64,000 nt of DNA from Geminicoccaceae bacterium. Lineage in GTDB: Bacteria; Pseudomonadota; Alphaproteobacteria; Geminicoccales; Geminicoccaceae. Within the stretch, counting starts at the first letter, position 1. Each line of letters opens with the position of its first letter. The notes under the pieces were generated by a model that was not told where the DNA came from, searched no databases, and saw only the letters and a list, made by a program, of their open reading frames with translations. The DNA is taken from assembly GCA_028279345.1 (NCBI GenBank), contig JANQNY010000031.1, positions 1-64,000 on the forward strand. Reading direction: 5' to 3'. Of the stretch, positions 44,811-53,262 are shown piece after piece. A program made the translations under genes and the position numbers.

Positions 44811-45305
44811 TCAGCCGCGGCGACGCAGTGTCAGGTAGAGCGCACCTTCGCCGCCATGGCGAGGACCCGCTTCCTGAAAGGCCGTCACATGACGGTGAAA
44901 TGTGGGCTCGGCGAGCCAGCGCGGGACGCTGCGCTTGAGCACGCCCGTGCCCTCGCGCCCTCGGCCCGTCACGACGAGCACGTGGCGGCAGCCTTCCGCG
45001 CGTGCCTTGGCCACGAATGCCAGCAGGGCGGCGTGCGCCGTCGCTTGGGTGTGTCCGTGCAGATCGAAGCGGCGGTCGATCGGCAACACCCCGCGGCGCA
45101 GGCGCTGTGCCGTGCGGCGGTCGAGCGTTGGGGTCGGCACGCAAGGTGCGGAGGCCGGCTGCACCTCACTTGGAGGCGCTGTCGGCGCTGCAGTGGGCTC
45201 CGACGGCGCCGGCTCCGCAGGGCGCGCGCCAGCGGTCAGCGGCTCGATGGTCCGCGTGAACCACCGCCAGAGCTCCTCCTCGTCGGGTTTGAGCGGTCGC
45301 GACAC
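44811..45305 (-). CDS. Smr-domain protein (MutS2 C-terminal-like nuclease domain)
   Basis: 164 residues. N-terminal helical segment (LKPDEEELWRWFTRTIEPL), a Pro/Ala-rich linker, then the Smr domain: FDLHGHTQATAHAALLAFV (DLHG), VLVVTGRGREGTGVLKRSVPRWL (TGRG) and RHGGEGALYLTLRR. Smr domains nick branched DNA or cleave RNA on stalled ribosomes. GTG start behind GAGGGG. Between rlmE (6 bp) and DUF3553. Confidence 0.9.
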   Translation of the reverse strand: MSRPLKPDEEELWRWFTRTIEPLTAGARPAEPAPSEPTAAPTAPPSEVQPASAPCVPTPTLDRRTAQRLRRGVLPIDRRFDLHGHTQATAHAALLAFVAKARAEGCRHVLVVTGRGREGTGVLKRSVPRWLAEPTFHRHVTAFQEAGPRHGGEGALYLTLRRRG

Positions 45306-45311
45306 GTCCCC

Positions 45312-46016
45312 TCACCACCGATCGTTCTCGTTTGACATGGGGTCTTGCCGACCAGATGACGAGGGGTCGCGCGCGTTATGCCGGCGGCCGAGCATGAAGA
45401 TCTCGGAACTCTCCTTCCGGGTCGCGGGCGGACGGACGAACTGCACCTGCGCGAAGCGCGGCAATGCGGCCGCGCGTGCCGCCGGCTCGGCGCCGCGCAC
45501 CAGCTTGATCAGCGTGTCGCCGCCCGCGCGGAGCACCGTGTCGGTGAAAGCCAATACGGCCTCCGCCAGCTCCTCCGCGCGCAGCCGGTCGACGATCCGC
45601 TGGCCGGTCGCGTCCGCGGCCATGTCGCTCAGCACCAGATCGACGCGCCCGTCGAGCGCCTTCAGCAGTGCGCCTTGGACGTCATCGTCACGGAAGTCGC
45701 CAACAAGGAAGCGGCAACCGGCGATCGGGTCCACCGGCAGGAGGTCGAGACCCACGACCTCCAGGCCGCGCCTGGCACAGAGCTGGCTCCAGCTTCCGGG
45801 TGCCGCGCCCAGGTCACAGACGCGCCGCCCAGGGCCCAAGAGCCCGTGCTTGGCGTCGATCTCCAGGAGCTTGTAGGCCGAGCGGGCGCGGTAGCCCTCG
45901 GTCTTCGCGCGATGCACATAAGGGTCGTTGAGCTGCCGCTGCAGCCATCGGGTCGACGCGTTCGAGCGTTGTCTGGCCGTGCGCACCCGCTGCTTGGGCT
46001 GGCGCGCACGGCTCAT
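45312..46016 (-). CDS. rlmE: 23S rRNA (uridine2552-2'-O)-methyltransferase RlmE
   Basis: 234 residues. YVHRAKTEGYRARSAYKLLEID, the SAM site VCDLGAAPGSWSQLCARR, LVLSDMAADATGQ, the catalytic Lys in TLIKLVRG and Glu in TRKESSEIFML give the K-D-K-E set of the FtsJ/RlmE family. It methylates U2552 in the 50S A-site. It overlaps ppx by ATGA, a common pairing in this class. A short Ser/Asn-rich tail follows the domain. Confidence 0.94.
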   Translation of the reverse strand: MSRARQPKQRVRTARQRSNASTRWLQRQLNDPYVHRAKTEGYRARSAYKLLEIDAKHGLLGPGRRVCDLGAAPGSWSQLCARRGLEVVGLDLLPVDPIAGCRFLVGDFRDDDVQGALLKALDGRVDLVLSDMAADATGQRIVDRLRAEELAEAVLAFTDTVLRAGGDTLIKLVRGAEPAARAAALPRFAQVQFVRPPATRKESSEIFMLGRRHNARDPSSSGRQDPMSNENDRW

Positions 46017-47080
46017 GCCATCGGCCGCGCGCCGCGTGCGCCGAACTGGCGCTCGAGCGCCGCCTCCAAACCATCGCCGATGAGGGTGGCGAGGATGCCC
46101 TCTCGCAAGCCCCGGTCGGCGACCCGGAGTGCTGCGAAAGGGAAGCGGGCGGAGAGTGCTTGAACGATGGCGGTGCCGGCGATCACCAGATCGGCGCGGC
46201 CGGGACCGATGCAGGGCTCGCCGGCCCGCTCGGCAGGGGTGCGCGCGCGCAATTCCCTCGCCACCTCGTCGAGCGCCGTTGGCGGCAGCCATACGCCGTC
46301 GACGAGGTTCCGCTCGTAGCGGGCGAGCTTCATGTGGAGCGCCGCCAGCGTTGTGACGGTTCCGGAGGTACCGATGCCCTGCAGACTGCCGCCGGCGCGG
46401 ACGGCCGCCGCGAGGTCTCGTGCGGCGGGGTCGGTGTCGAGCGCCGTCCAGACGGCCGCCTGCATCGCGAGGTAGTGGGCATCGTCAGGGTCGCTGCCGA
46501 ACCGCTCAGCCATGGTCACCACGCCCACCGGGAGCGACAGCACGATGAGCTCGAGCGCCCGATCGGGCTCCGGCCGGAACCAGACCAACTCCGTGCTGCC
46601 GCCGCCGACATCCATCATCAAGAACTGATCGAAGCTCGGGTCGCTGAGCCCCACGCAGCCCAGCAGGCCGAGCCGCGCCTCCTCGTGGTGGTCCAGCACC
46701 TCGAGGTCCAAGCCGGTCGCCAGGCGTACGCGGCTCACGAAGGTGTCGGCGTTGCTCGCGCGCCGGCAAGCTTCGGTCGCGACGCAGCGCGCCTGCGACA
46801 CGCCGTGGCGCGCCATCATCCGCGCGCAGATTCGGAGCGCCTGGATCGTGCGGTGCATCGCCGCTTCACTGAGGCGGCCCGTCCGTTCCACACCTTCGCC
46901 GAGCCGCACGATGCGCGAGAAGCCGTCGACGACCTCAAACCTGTCACCGTCGATTCGCGCGACCAGCAACCGGCAGTTGTTCGTCCCCAGATCGATCGCC
47001 GCGATCGGCTGCAACGTTGCATCCAATCTGGGGTTGCGCAGGACGCCGACCGGCAGCGACGATGGCTGGTTGTTGTTCAT
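46013..47080 (-). CDS. ppx: Exopolyphosphatase / guanosine pentaphosphatase (Ppx/GppA)
   Basis: 355 residues, ASKHA fold. IAAIDLGTNNCRLLVAR (phosphate 1), MMDVGGGSTELVWF (phosphate 2), GIGTSGTVTTLAALHM and a C-terminal VADRGLREGIL are Ppx/GppA signatures. It lacks the HD-type C-terminal extension of E. coli Ppx. It degrades polyphosphate or pppGpp, linking to stringent response. The start is the ATG at 47080; more open frame lies upstream without a better site. Confidence 0.91.
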   Translation of the reverse strand: MNNNQPSSLPVGVLRNPRLDATLQPIAAIDLGTNNCRLLVARIDGDRFEVVDGFSRIVRLGEGVERTGRLSEAAMHRTIQALRICARMMARHGVSQARCVATEACRRASNADTFVSRVRLATGLDLEVLDHHEEARLGLLGCVGLSDPSFDQFLMMDVGGGSTELVWFRPEPDRALELIVLSLPVGVVTMAERFGSDPDDAHYLAMQAAVWTALDTDPAARDLAAAVRAGGSLQGIGTSGTVTTLAALHMKLARYERNLVDGVWLPPTALDEVARELRARTPAERAGEPCIGPGRADLVIAGTAIVQALSARFPFAALRVADRGLREGILATLIGDGLEAALERQFGARGARPMA

Positions 47081-47190
47081 GTTGCGAGCGTAGCCGTCAC
47101 TGCGCTCAGGACAACCGCTTTCGCGCGCCCCCTTGCGGTCGACGCATGCGCGCTTTAGCTCGTTTTGACACATTCAGGAGCCCAGCGCCG

Positions 47191-47430
47191 ATGTCCGAAC
47201 CCGAGACTCCCCAGAAGGCGCCCTTCGCCGTCGAGGTGACGGCTGGGCAGTCCTATTTCTGGTGCGCTTGCGGGCGGAGCGAGACGCAGCCGCTCTGCGA
47301 CGGGAGCCACAAGGGGAGCGCGTTCACGCCCATCCGCTACAAGGCGGAGGCGGACGGCAAGCTCTGGTTCTGCGGCTGCAAGCGGACGGGAGCGGCGCCC
47401 CTGTGCGACGGTACCCACAAGGCATTGTGA
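47191..47430 (+). CDS. Double-CDGSH iron-sulfur protein
   Basis: 79 residues. Two CDGSH modules, FWCACGRSETQPLCDGSHKG and FCGCKRTGAAPLCDGTHKAL, each with the C-x-C-x8-9-C-x3-H ligand set for a [2Fe-2S] cluster. Bacterial tandem-CDGSH proteins of this size are thought to act in redox/iron handling; no partner is known from sequence. Its stop overlaps the GTG of the next lipoprotein gene. Confidence 0.9.
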   Translation: MSEPETPQKAPFAVEVTAGQSYFWCACGRSETQPLCDGSHKGSAFTPIRYKAEADGKLWFCGCKRTGAAPLCDGTHKAL

Positions 47431-47909
47431 ACGCGCGCATACCCATGGCGGTCGCGGCGGGCCTCCTCGTGGCGGCCTGCGCGGGCGAATCCCAACGCCT
47501 CGCCTGCCCACAGGTTAGCACCGTCTTCGGCCTCGACCGGTTGGAACTGACCTATCCGGGTGCGGCCGAGCCCATCCCCACCTTTCTCGATGTGTCGCAG
47601 GTGATCTGCGAGCGCGACGGTGACGAGATCGTCGTCGCCAATGCGGTCGCGATCAGGCTTGCCGGGCCGACGCCGCCCGGTGGGGCCGAGGTGCGTTACA
47701 GCATCTTCGTCGAGAGTGCCGGCGGCATGTCGCCGAACAGCAACCAGGTCGCCTTGATCGCCCCTGGGTCGCGCGGTGCGGTCGAGTATTTCGACCATCG
47801 CCTGCCGGCCACGGTGGTCGACGGCGGCCAGCCCGCGCGCATCCTCTACGCTCTCGTTCCGGACGCCGCGGAGTATGAGCGGCTGCGGAGTGAGGTGCCG
47901 CGGCCCTAG
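47427..47909 (+). CDS. Small lipoprotein of unknown function
   Basis: 160 residues. Signal peptide with lipobox LLVAAC-AG, so a membrane-anchored lipoprotein. The mature part has LACPQVSTVFGLDRLELTY, a repeat of beta-strand-like segments (VRYSIFVESAGG, GAVEYFDHRLPATVVDG) and an Ala/Tyr tail. I do not recognise a functional family. GTG at 47427 overlaps the CDGSH stop; an ATG at 47445 is an alternative start that still leaves a signal sequence. Confidence 0.7.
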   Translation: MNARIPMAVAAGLLVAACAGESQRLACPQVSTVFGLDRLELTYPGAAEPIPTFLDVSQVICERDGDEIVVANAVAIRLAGPTPPGGAEVRYSIFVESAGGMSPNSNQVALIAPGSRGAVEYFDHRLPATVVDGGQPARILYALVPDAAEYERLRSEVPRP

Positions 47910-47986
47910 CCGTGGGGGCGGCGGCGCGATGTCGCGAGCCGGACGACCGCCACCGATCCTGAGTGCACTGCCGGGGAGCCGGATTC

Positions 47987-49048
47987 ATGGAGAGGATTCC
48001 GGTTGCGACGCTGACCGCGAGAGTGGCAGCCCTGTTTGCGGCCAAGGGTTGCGTCGCCGCTGAAGCCCAGGACATCGCAACCTCGCTGGTCGGTGCGAAC
48101 CTCACGGGCCATGACAGCCACGGCGTGGTCCGTGTCCCCCGCTATCTCACCTGGATGGACGAAGGCGTGCTGCGGCCTGGTGGTGAACCCCTGGTGGTCA
48201 CCGACGGCGGCGCGTTCGTCGTCGTCGATGGCTGCCAGGGTCTTGGCCAGACGCTCGGACGACACATCGTCGATCTCGGCGTCGAGCGTGCGCAGGCGCA
48301 CGGCGTCGCTCTGACGGCGCTGCGTCGCGCGGGGCATCTGGGGCGGATCGGCGAGTGGGCTGAACGTGCGGCCTATGCCGGCCTGGTCTCCATCCACTTC
48401 GTCAACGTGCATGGCTCCGTGTTGGTGGCGCCCTTCGGTGCCATGGAGAAGCGGTTTTCGACGGCGCCGTTCGCCGTCGGTGTGCCGCAAGCCGACCGCG
48501 CGCCGCTGATCCTCGACTTCGCCACCTCAAAGGTAGCCGAAGGCAAGGTCCTGAACGCGATGAAGGGCGGAAAGACGCTGCCGCCGGCCTGCATCATCGC
48601 GCCCGACGGCCGCCTCTCGCACGATCCCGCGGACTTCTACGGCACCGACAACCGAACGCAGGTTCCCGCCGCCGTCGAGGCATCTGGTGCGCTTGTCGCC
48701 ATGGGCGACCACAAGGGTTCGGGCCTCGCCTTCATGATGGAGATGCTGGGCGGTGCCCTCACGGGTGGCGGCGTTTGCGGGCCGGACAAGGCGCCGGTCT
48801 GGAACGGCATGCTCTCGATCTTCGTCGACCCCGGACGGCTCGATCCGGCAAACGACTTCCACGGCGAGGTGAGCCGCTTTACCGAATGGGTCCGCTCCGC
48901 ACGGCCGCGGCTTCAGGGTGAAGCCGTGGAGGTGCCGGGCGACAGCGAGCGGCGGCTCCGCGCCGAGCGCACGCGCGACGGCGTACCGTTGCCGCCCGAG
49001 GTCTGGCGAGCGATCGTTGAGGCCGGCGAACGGCTGGGGGTCGGCTGA
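47987..49048 (+). CDS. Malate/L-lactate/ureidoglycolate dehydrogenase family (Ldh2) oxidoreductase
   Basis: 353 residues. ANLTGHDSHGVVRVPRYL (catalytic His), RRAGHLGRIGEWAERAA, FSTAPFAVGVP, ILDFATSKVAEGKV, MGDHKGSGLAFMMEMLGGALTGGG and PRLQGEAVEVPGD are Ldh2/YbiC/YlbC-family blocks. NAD(P)-dependent oxidation of a 2-hydroxy acid; exact substrate not assignable. The ATG at 47987 is preceded by GGGGAG. Confidence 0.9.
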   Translation: MERIPVATLTARVAALFAAKGCVAAEAQDIATSLVGANLTGHDSHGVVRVPRYLTWMDEGVLRPGGEPLVVTDGGAFVVVDGCQGLGQTLGRHIVDLGVERAQAHGVALTALRRAGHLGRIGEWAERAAYAGLVSIHFVNVHGSVLVAPFGAMEKRFSTAPFAVGVPQADRAPLILDFATSKVAEGKVLNAMKGGKTLPPACIIAPDGRLSHDPADFYGTDNRTQVPAAVEASGALVAMGDHKGSGLAFMMEMLGGALTGGGVCGPDKAPVWNGMLSIFVDPGRLDPANDFHGEVSRFTEWVRSARPRLQGEAVEVPGDSERRLRAERTRDGVPLPPEVWRAIVEAGERLGVG

Positions 49049-49163
49049 GGCACCATCGCTGAGGGCCTCCGGCCTTGCTGCGCTGCACGCTATTGGTCCC
49101 AACGCGAATCCGTGACGAGCGGCCTAGTCTCAGCGCGCCAAGACGTCACGGAAGCGGGCCAGC

Positions 49164-50534
49164 ATGTCCACATCGTCCCGCGGCGACGCGCGCCGCGCAC
49201 TCATGCGGAGCATCGCCAGGTTTCGCCTTGTTCTCGCCAAGATGGACACGCCGCGGCTGCTCGTGCTCGGCTACATCGTCTACGTGGTTCTCGGCTGGAT
49301 CCTGCTTGCCCTACCCCAGGCACAGCGCTTGCCGGTGTCGTCGATCGACACGCTCTTCATCGCCGCGTCGGCCGTCTCGACCACGGGCCTCGTCAGTGTC
49401 GATCCCGGCACGTCCTTCACGTTCTTCGGGCAACTGGTCATCCTAGGACTGATCCAGGTGGGCGGCCTCGGCTACATGACGATGGGGTCGTTCGTGACGC
49501 TCGCGACCTATCATCGGCTGAGCGGCGTCAGGGTGCGCGTGGTGCGCGCGGCCTTCAGCCTGCCCGAAGACTTCGACCCGGCGCGCTTCCTCTGGTGGGT
49601 GCTGTTCTTCACGATCGGCTGCGAGGCCGCAGGCGCGCTCGCGCTCTATGCCGTGTTCGCGCAGGCGGGCGTCGAAGCGCCTGTTTGGAGCGCCATCTTT
49701 CATTCGGTCTCTGCCTTCTGCACGGCAGGCTTCAGCCTCAACGCCACGAGCTTCGAGGCCTTCGTCGGCAATCCCACGATCAACCTCGTCGTCGGTGCGC
49801 TCAGCCTCTTGGGTGCCATGGGGTTTCTCGTCGTCTTCGACGCCTTCCGAACGGGCTTCGGGCGTCAGCGTTACCTTGGTTTCACGAGCAAGGTCATCTT
49901 CCGCCTCACGCTGCTCTTCGTGCTCGTCGGGACGGTGTTGATCCTCGCGGTGGAGCCGGTGCTGGCCGAGATGCCGCCCACGCAGCGCCTGCTCGCCGCC
50001 TTTTTCCAGACGATGACGGCGTCTACGACGGTGGGCTTCAACACCGTGCCGATCGCCGATCTCAGCAACGCCGTCATCGTCGTGCTCTTGGCACTCATGG
50101 TGGTCGGCGCTTCGCCGGCCGGCACCGGCGGCGGGCTCAAGACCACCTCGCTTGCCGTGCTCGTGGGGCTCGTGCGCTCGACGCTCAAGGGCCGCGACGA
50201 CGTGCGCTACTTCAACCGCACCGTCCCCATCGAGCGCGTTCGCGCGGCGGCCGCCTCGCTCGCCTTCTATGCCGGCCTGCTCACGTTCGCGCTGTTCCTG
50301 CTGTTTCTCACCGAGCGGGGCGCGGCCTTCGAGACGGTGCTGTTCGAGGCGGTCTCGGCGATGGGCACCGTCGGGCTGAGCATGGGGATCACCGGGGAGC
50401 TCTCCGAGCTGGGCAAGCTCATCATCGTGGTGTTGATGCTCGCCGGGCGGGTGGGCATCCTCACCTTCGGCATCGCGCTCGCGACGCACGACGAGCCGGA
50501 AGAGGAGCAGGAGGACTGTGATCTTGTCCTCTGA
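49164..50534 (+). CDS. TrkH/KtrB-family potassium uptake channel subunit
   Basis: 456 residues. Four M1-P-M2 repeats with filter-like loops: SAVSTTGLVSV, SAFCTAGFSLN, TASTTVGFNTV and SAMGTVGLSMG; GASPAGTGGGLKTT before the last repeat is the intramembrane gating loop. K+ (or Na+-coupled K+) uptake. A TrkA/KtrA regulatory subunit is not encoded nearby. The ATG at 49164 or 49203 (MRSIARFRL) may be used. The C-terminus ends in an acidic EEEQED tail. Confidence 0.9.
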   Translation: MSTSSRGDARRALMRSIARFRLVLAKMDTPRLLVLGYIVYVVLGWILLALPQAQRLPVSSIDTLFIAASAVSTTGLVSVDPGTSFTFFGQLVILGLIQVGGLGYMTMGSFVTLATYHRLSGVRVRVVRAAFSLPEDFDPARFLWWVLFFTIGCEAAGALALYAVFAQAGVEAPVWSAIFHSVSAFCTAGFSLNATSFEAFVGNPTINLVVGALSLLGAMGFLVVFDAFRTGFGRQRYLGFTSKVIFRLTLLFVLVGTVLILAVEPVLAEMPPTQRLLAAFFQTMTASTTVGFNTVPIADLSNAVIVVLLALMVVGASPAGTGGGLKTTSLAVLVGLVRSTLKGRDDVRYFNRTVPIERVRAAAASLAFYAGLLTFALFLLFLTERGAAFETVLFEAVSAMGTVGLSMGITGELSELGKLIIVVLMLAGRVGILTFGIALATHDEPEEEQEDCDLVL

Positions 50535-50619
50535 GCTGGCCGGTGCACTTGCTGCCCATTGCGCTCGACGTCCGGCCGTCTGGGCCTACGTCTGTCGCGA
50601 ACCCGCTGCGGAGTCCTCG

Positions 50620-51339
50620 ATGGCGCACGTCCTCAATGATCTCGAGATGTACAACCGCTACGGCGCCCGCTGGTGGACCGGCGACACTGCCTGGATTCGC
50701 ACGCTGCAGAACATGGTGCCGGCGCGGCTCCAGCACTTCAATCCGCTGGTGGGTGACTGGCGCGGCAAGACCGTGCTCGACCTCGGCTGCGGTGGTGGCT
50801 TCATGGCAGAGGCGATGGCCGAGCGGGGCGCACTGGTGGTCGGCCTCGACCCTGCCGAGGAGGCGCTCGCCGCCGCCCGCGAGCATGCCGCGGCCGTGGG
50901 CCTCGAAATTGACTACCGGACCGGTGTCGGCGAAGCGATGCCGTTCGAAGACGCGAGCCTGGATGTGGTGGTGAGCTGCGACGCGCTGGAGCATGTGCGG
51001 GATCTGGGCCAAGTCCTCGACGAGGTTGCGCGCGTGCTGAAGCCGCGTGGTCTCTTTCTCTTCGACACGATCAACAAGAACGCACTTGCGAGCTTCGTCG
51101 TGGTCACGATGGGCGAGCGCGTGCTGCGCCTGATGCCACGTGGCACCCACGATCCCGATCTCTTCATCCGCCCGCGGGAGTTGAAGCGTCTCTTGCAGCG
51201 TCGCGGCTTCGAGGTCGGGCGCTTTCAGGGCCTGGGGCCGGTGGGCGTGAACCGCCGCTTCGATCCCACCTTCCGGCTCTTGCCGGTGACGGCGGTCAAT
51301 TACCTGGGCTCGGCGCGGAAGCGGCCCGAGGCCGCCTGA
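50620..51339 (+). CDS. ubiG: UbiG-like class I SAM methyltransferase
   Basis: 239 residues. MYNRYGARWWTGDTAWIRTL resembles the UbiG opening; TVLDLGCGGGFMAEAMAERGALVVGLDP is the SAM site; VVSCDALEHVRDLGQVLDEVARVLKPRGLFLFDTINKN is the UbiG core. It methylates O-groups in ubiquinone synthesis. Since many UbiG-like enzymes act elsewhere, the pathway assignment is probable, not certain. The ATG at 50620 was chosen over earlier in-frame starts that overlap the potassium channel gene. Confidence 0.78.
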   Translation: MAHVLNDLEMYNRYGARWWTGDTAWIRTLQNMVPARLQHFNPLVGDWRGKTVLDLGCGGGFMAEAMAERGALVVGLDPAEEALAAAREHAAAVGLEIDYRTGVGEAMPFEDASLDVVVSCDALEHVRDLGQVLDEVARVLKPRGLFLFDTINKNALASFVVVTMGERVLRLMPRGTHDPDLFIRPRELKRLLQRRGFEVGRFQGLGPVGVNRRFDPTFRLLPVTAVNYLGSARKRPEAA

Positions 51340-51345
51340 GCAGCG

Positions 51346-52020
51346 ATGCGCAAGCTGCTGCGGCGGGCGCTCCGTTGGTTCGTCCTTGTCGTGGCGGTGG
51401 TCTTGGGTGTGGTGGTGGTGAGCGCTTTGGCGATGCGGCTCGTGCAGCCGCCGCTGACCGCGCTGCAGACCATCAGGTTGTTCGAAGGGAACGGCTTCGA
51501 GCGTCGCGTTGTCGGGCTCGAGGCCATCAGCCCGCATCTGCCGCGTGCGGTCATCGCCGCCGAAGACAATCTCTTCTGCACGCATCACGGGATCGATTGG
51601 CAGGCCCTCGCGGATGAATTGCGGCGCTTCCGCGACGGTGGCCGACCGCGTGGCGCCAGCACGATCACCATGCAGCTTACCAAGAACCTCTATCTCTGGC
51701 CCGACCGCAGCGCGTTGCGGAAGGGCATCGAGCTCGGCCTTGCGCCCGTCGTCGACGTCGTCCTGCCGAAGCGGCGCCAGCTTGAGCTCTACCTCAACCA
51801 CGTGGAGCTTGGCCCCGGCCTATACGGCGCTGAGGCGGCGGCACGAACCTATTTCGGCAAGCCGGCGGCGAGCCTGAGCCAAGGCGAGGCAGCCGTGCTC
51901 GCATCGTTGCTGCCGGGCCCGCTCTCCTTCGCGCCGGACGATGGCCATGTGCGCCGACGGGCGCGGCGCATCGTCCAACGGATGGGCCAGCTCGGCCCGC
52001 TGCTCGACTGCGCGCGCTGA
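51346..52020 (+). CDS. mtgA: Monofunctional peptidoglycan transglycosylase MtgA
   Basis: 224 residues. One N-terminal TM helix (WFVLVVAVVLGVVVVSALAM), then the GT51 domain: AVIAAEDNLFCTHHGIDW (catalytic Glu), GASTITMQLTKNLYLW, KRRQLELYLNHVELGPGLYGAEAAARTYFGK and LSQGEAAVLASLLPGP. It polymerises lipid II into glycan strands at the outer face of the inner membrane. It begins 6 bp after ubiG. Confidence 0.93.
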   Translation: MRKLLRRALRWFVLVVAVVLGVVVVSALAMRLVQPPLTALQTIRLFEGNGFERRVVGLEAISPHLPRAVIAAEDNLFCTHHGIDWQALADELRRFRDGGRPRGASTITMQLTKNLYLWPDRSALRKGIELGLAPVVDVVLPKRRQLELYLNHVELGPGLYGAEAAARTYFGKPAASLSQGEAAVLASLLPGPLSFAPDDGHVRRRARRIVQRMGQLGPLLDCAR

Positions 52021-52069
52021 GCCGGCGCCCCGCGTTGACGGCGGGTTCGAGCTGGCCTGAAAGGAGAGT

Positions 52070-52089
52070 GTGCGACCATATTGTCGCAC
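52070..52089. promoter_or_regulatory. Inverted repeat upstream of the secreted cyclase gene
   Basis: GTGCGAC-catatt-GTCGCAC is a perfect 7-bp inverted repeat with 6-bp spacer, 26 bp before the ATG. A TTGACG box lies at 52035-52040, with a weak -10 (TGAAAG, 52058-52063) placed 17 bp away, so the repeat would fall at the transcription start, a good position for a repressor site. Confidence 0.4.
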
Positions 52090-52114
52090 CCGCGACATGT
52101 CAGGGAGGAAATCA

Positions 52115-53173
52115 ATGAGGCACGTGGCTGGAGCGCTGGTGGGCGCGATCGTTTTGGCCGGCGCGGCAAGTGGGGTCGACGCCTGCTCTGTCGAGGACTG
52201 GCAGGCCTGTCAGGGCAAGCCCTGGGTTGTCGGCGAAACCATGGACACGCCGATCGGAGAGAAGTGGTGGCCCCATCCGCTCTGGGGCGAGGGCGACGAG
52301 GCCGGCTCGACCAACTGGTACACCCAGCCCGAGGTGGTCCAGCGGGCGCTCGCCGAGGCCGATCAGGGTGTCGTCTACCGGCTCGGCCACCCCTATGACG
52401 CGGAGATGCCGCTCTTCGGTAGCCGCGCCTTCGCGTTGCGCATTCCGGCCAATCCGACCGGCGGACCCTTCGGCACCAACCACGTCATCTGGCACGACGA
52501 GTTCCTGGCGACCGAGATCGGTCAGGTGGGGACGCAGTTCGACGGGCTGGGGCACATCGGTGTCCAGGTGGGACCGACCACCGACAAGACGCAGATGATG
52601 TTCTACAACGGCTTTACCGCCGCGGATCTGAGCGGCGCCTACGGCTTGGCCAAGCTCGGGACGGAGCAGCTCCACCCCATCATCGCCCGCGGCGTTCTCC
52701 TCGACATCGCCACCGCGCGCGGTGTCGAGACGATGGAGGCCGGCGACGAGATCACGATGGACGACGTCCGCGCGGCGCTCGAGGCGCAGGGCATGGCTGA
52801 TTTCGAGTTCATGGGCGGCGACGGCGTCTTCTTCCACACCGGCTGGAGCAAGCTCTGGAAAGAGGACAACGCCACCTACAATTCCGGTGAGCCCGGCATC
52901 GGTGCCGAGGTGGCGCTTTGGCTTTCCGACGAGGTGCAGGCGGGCGTCATCGGCGCGGACACCTGGGCTACTGAGGTCGTGCCCAATCCCGATCCGGCCT
53001 GCGTCTTCTGCATCCACCAGCACATCCTGGCGCGGCACGGTATCGTCAACCAGGAGAACATGGTGTTCGACGACCTGATCGTCGACGGGGTCTATACGTT
53101 CCTCTACATGTACAGCCCGGTGCCGATTGTCGGTGCCACCGGCTCGATCGGCGCGCCGATCGCAATCAACTGA
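52115..53173 (+). CDS. Secreted cyclase-family metal-dependent hydrolase
   Basis: 352 residues. Signal peptide (HVAGALVGAIVLAGAASG), then a cyclase/kynurenine-formamidase-like domain: VYRLGHPYDAEMPLFG, the motif EIGQVGTQFDGLGHIGVQ (a variant of HxGTHxDxxxH in which the second His is Gln), GVLLDIATARGVETM and DGVFFHTGWSKLW. It contains Cys pairs (CSVEDWQAC; CVFC) compatible with periplasmic disulfides. Substrate unknown. GGGAGGAA lies six bases before the ATG. Confidence 0.85.
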   Translation: MRHVAGALVGAIVLAGAASGVDACSVEDWQACQGKPWVVGETMDTPIGEKWWPHPLWGEGDEAGSTNWYTQPEVVQRALAEADQGVVYRLGHPYDAEMPLFGSRAFALRIPANPTGGPFGTNHVIWHDEFLATEIGQVGTQFDGLGHIGVQVGPTTDKTQMMFYNGFTAADLSGAYGLAKLGTEQLHPIIARGVLLDIATARGVETMEAGDEITMDDVRAALEAQGMADFEFMGGDGVFFHTGWSKLWKEDNATYNSGEPGIGAEVALWLSDEVQAGVIGADTWATEVVPNPDPACVFCIHQHILARHGIVNQENMVFDDLIVDGVYTFLYMYSPVPIVGATGSIGAPIAIN

Positions 53174-53262
53174 CAGGCCGCGCCAGTCCGTCCGCGGGCT
53201 GGCAACGGTCGACCGATGTGATAGGAGCGGCGCAACCGTCAATTGCGCCGGGGGGAACGCCT

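Noticed and set aside
49112..50521. 469-codon frame overlapping the potassium channel gene
   Set aside because: Arg/His/Gly-rich shadow in the wrong frame; the TrkH frame has all four filter motifs.
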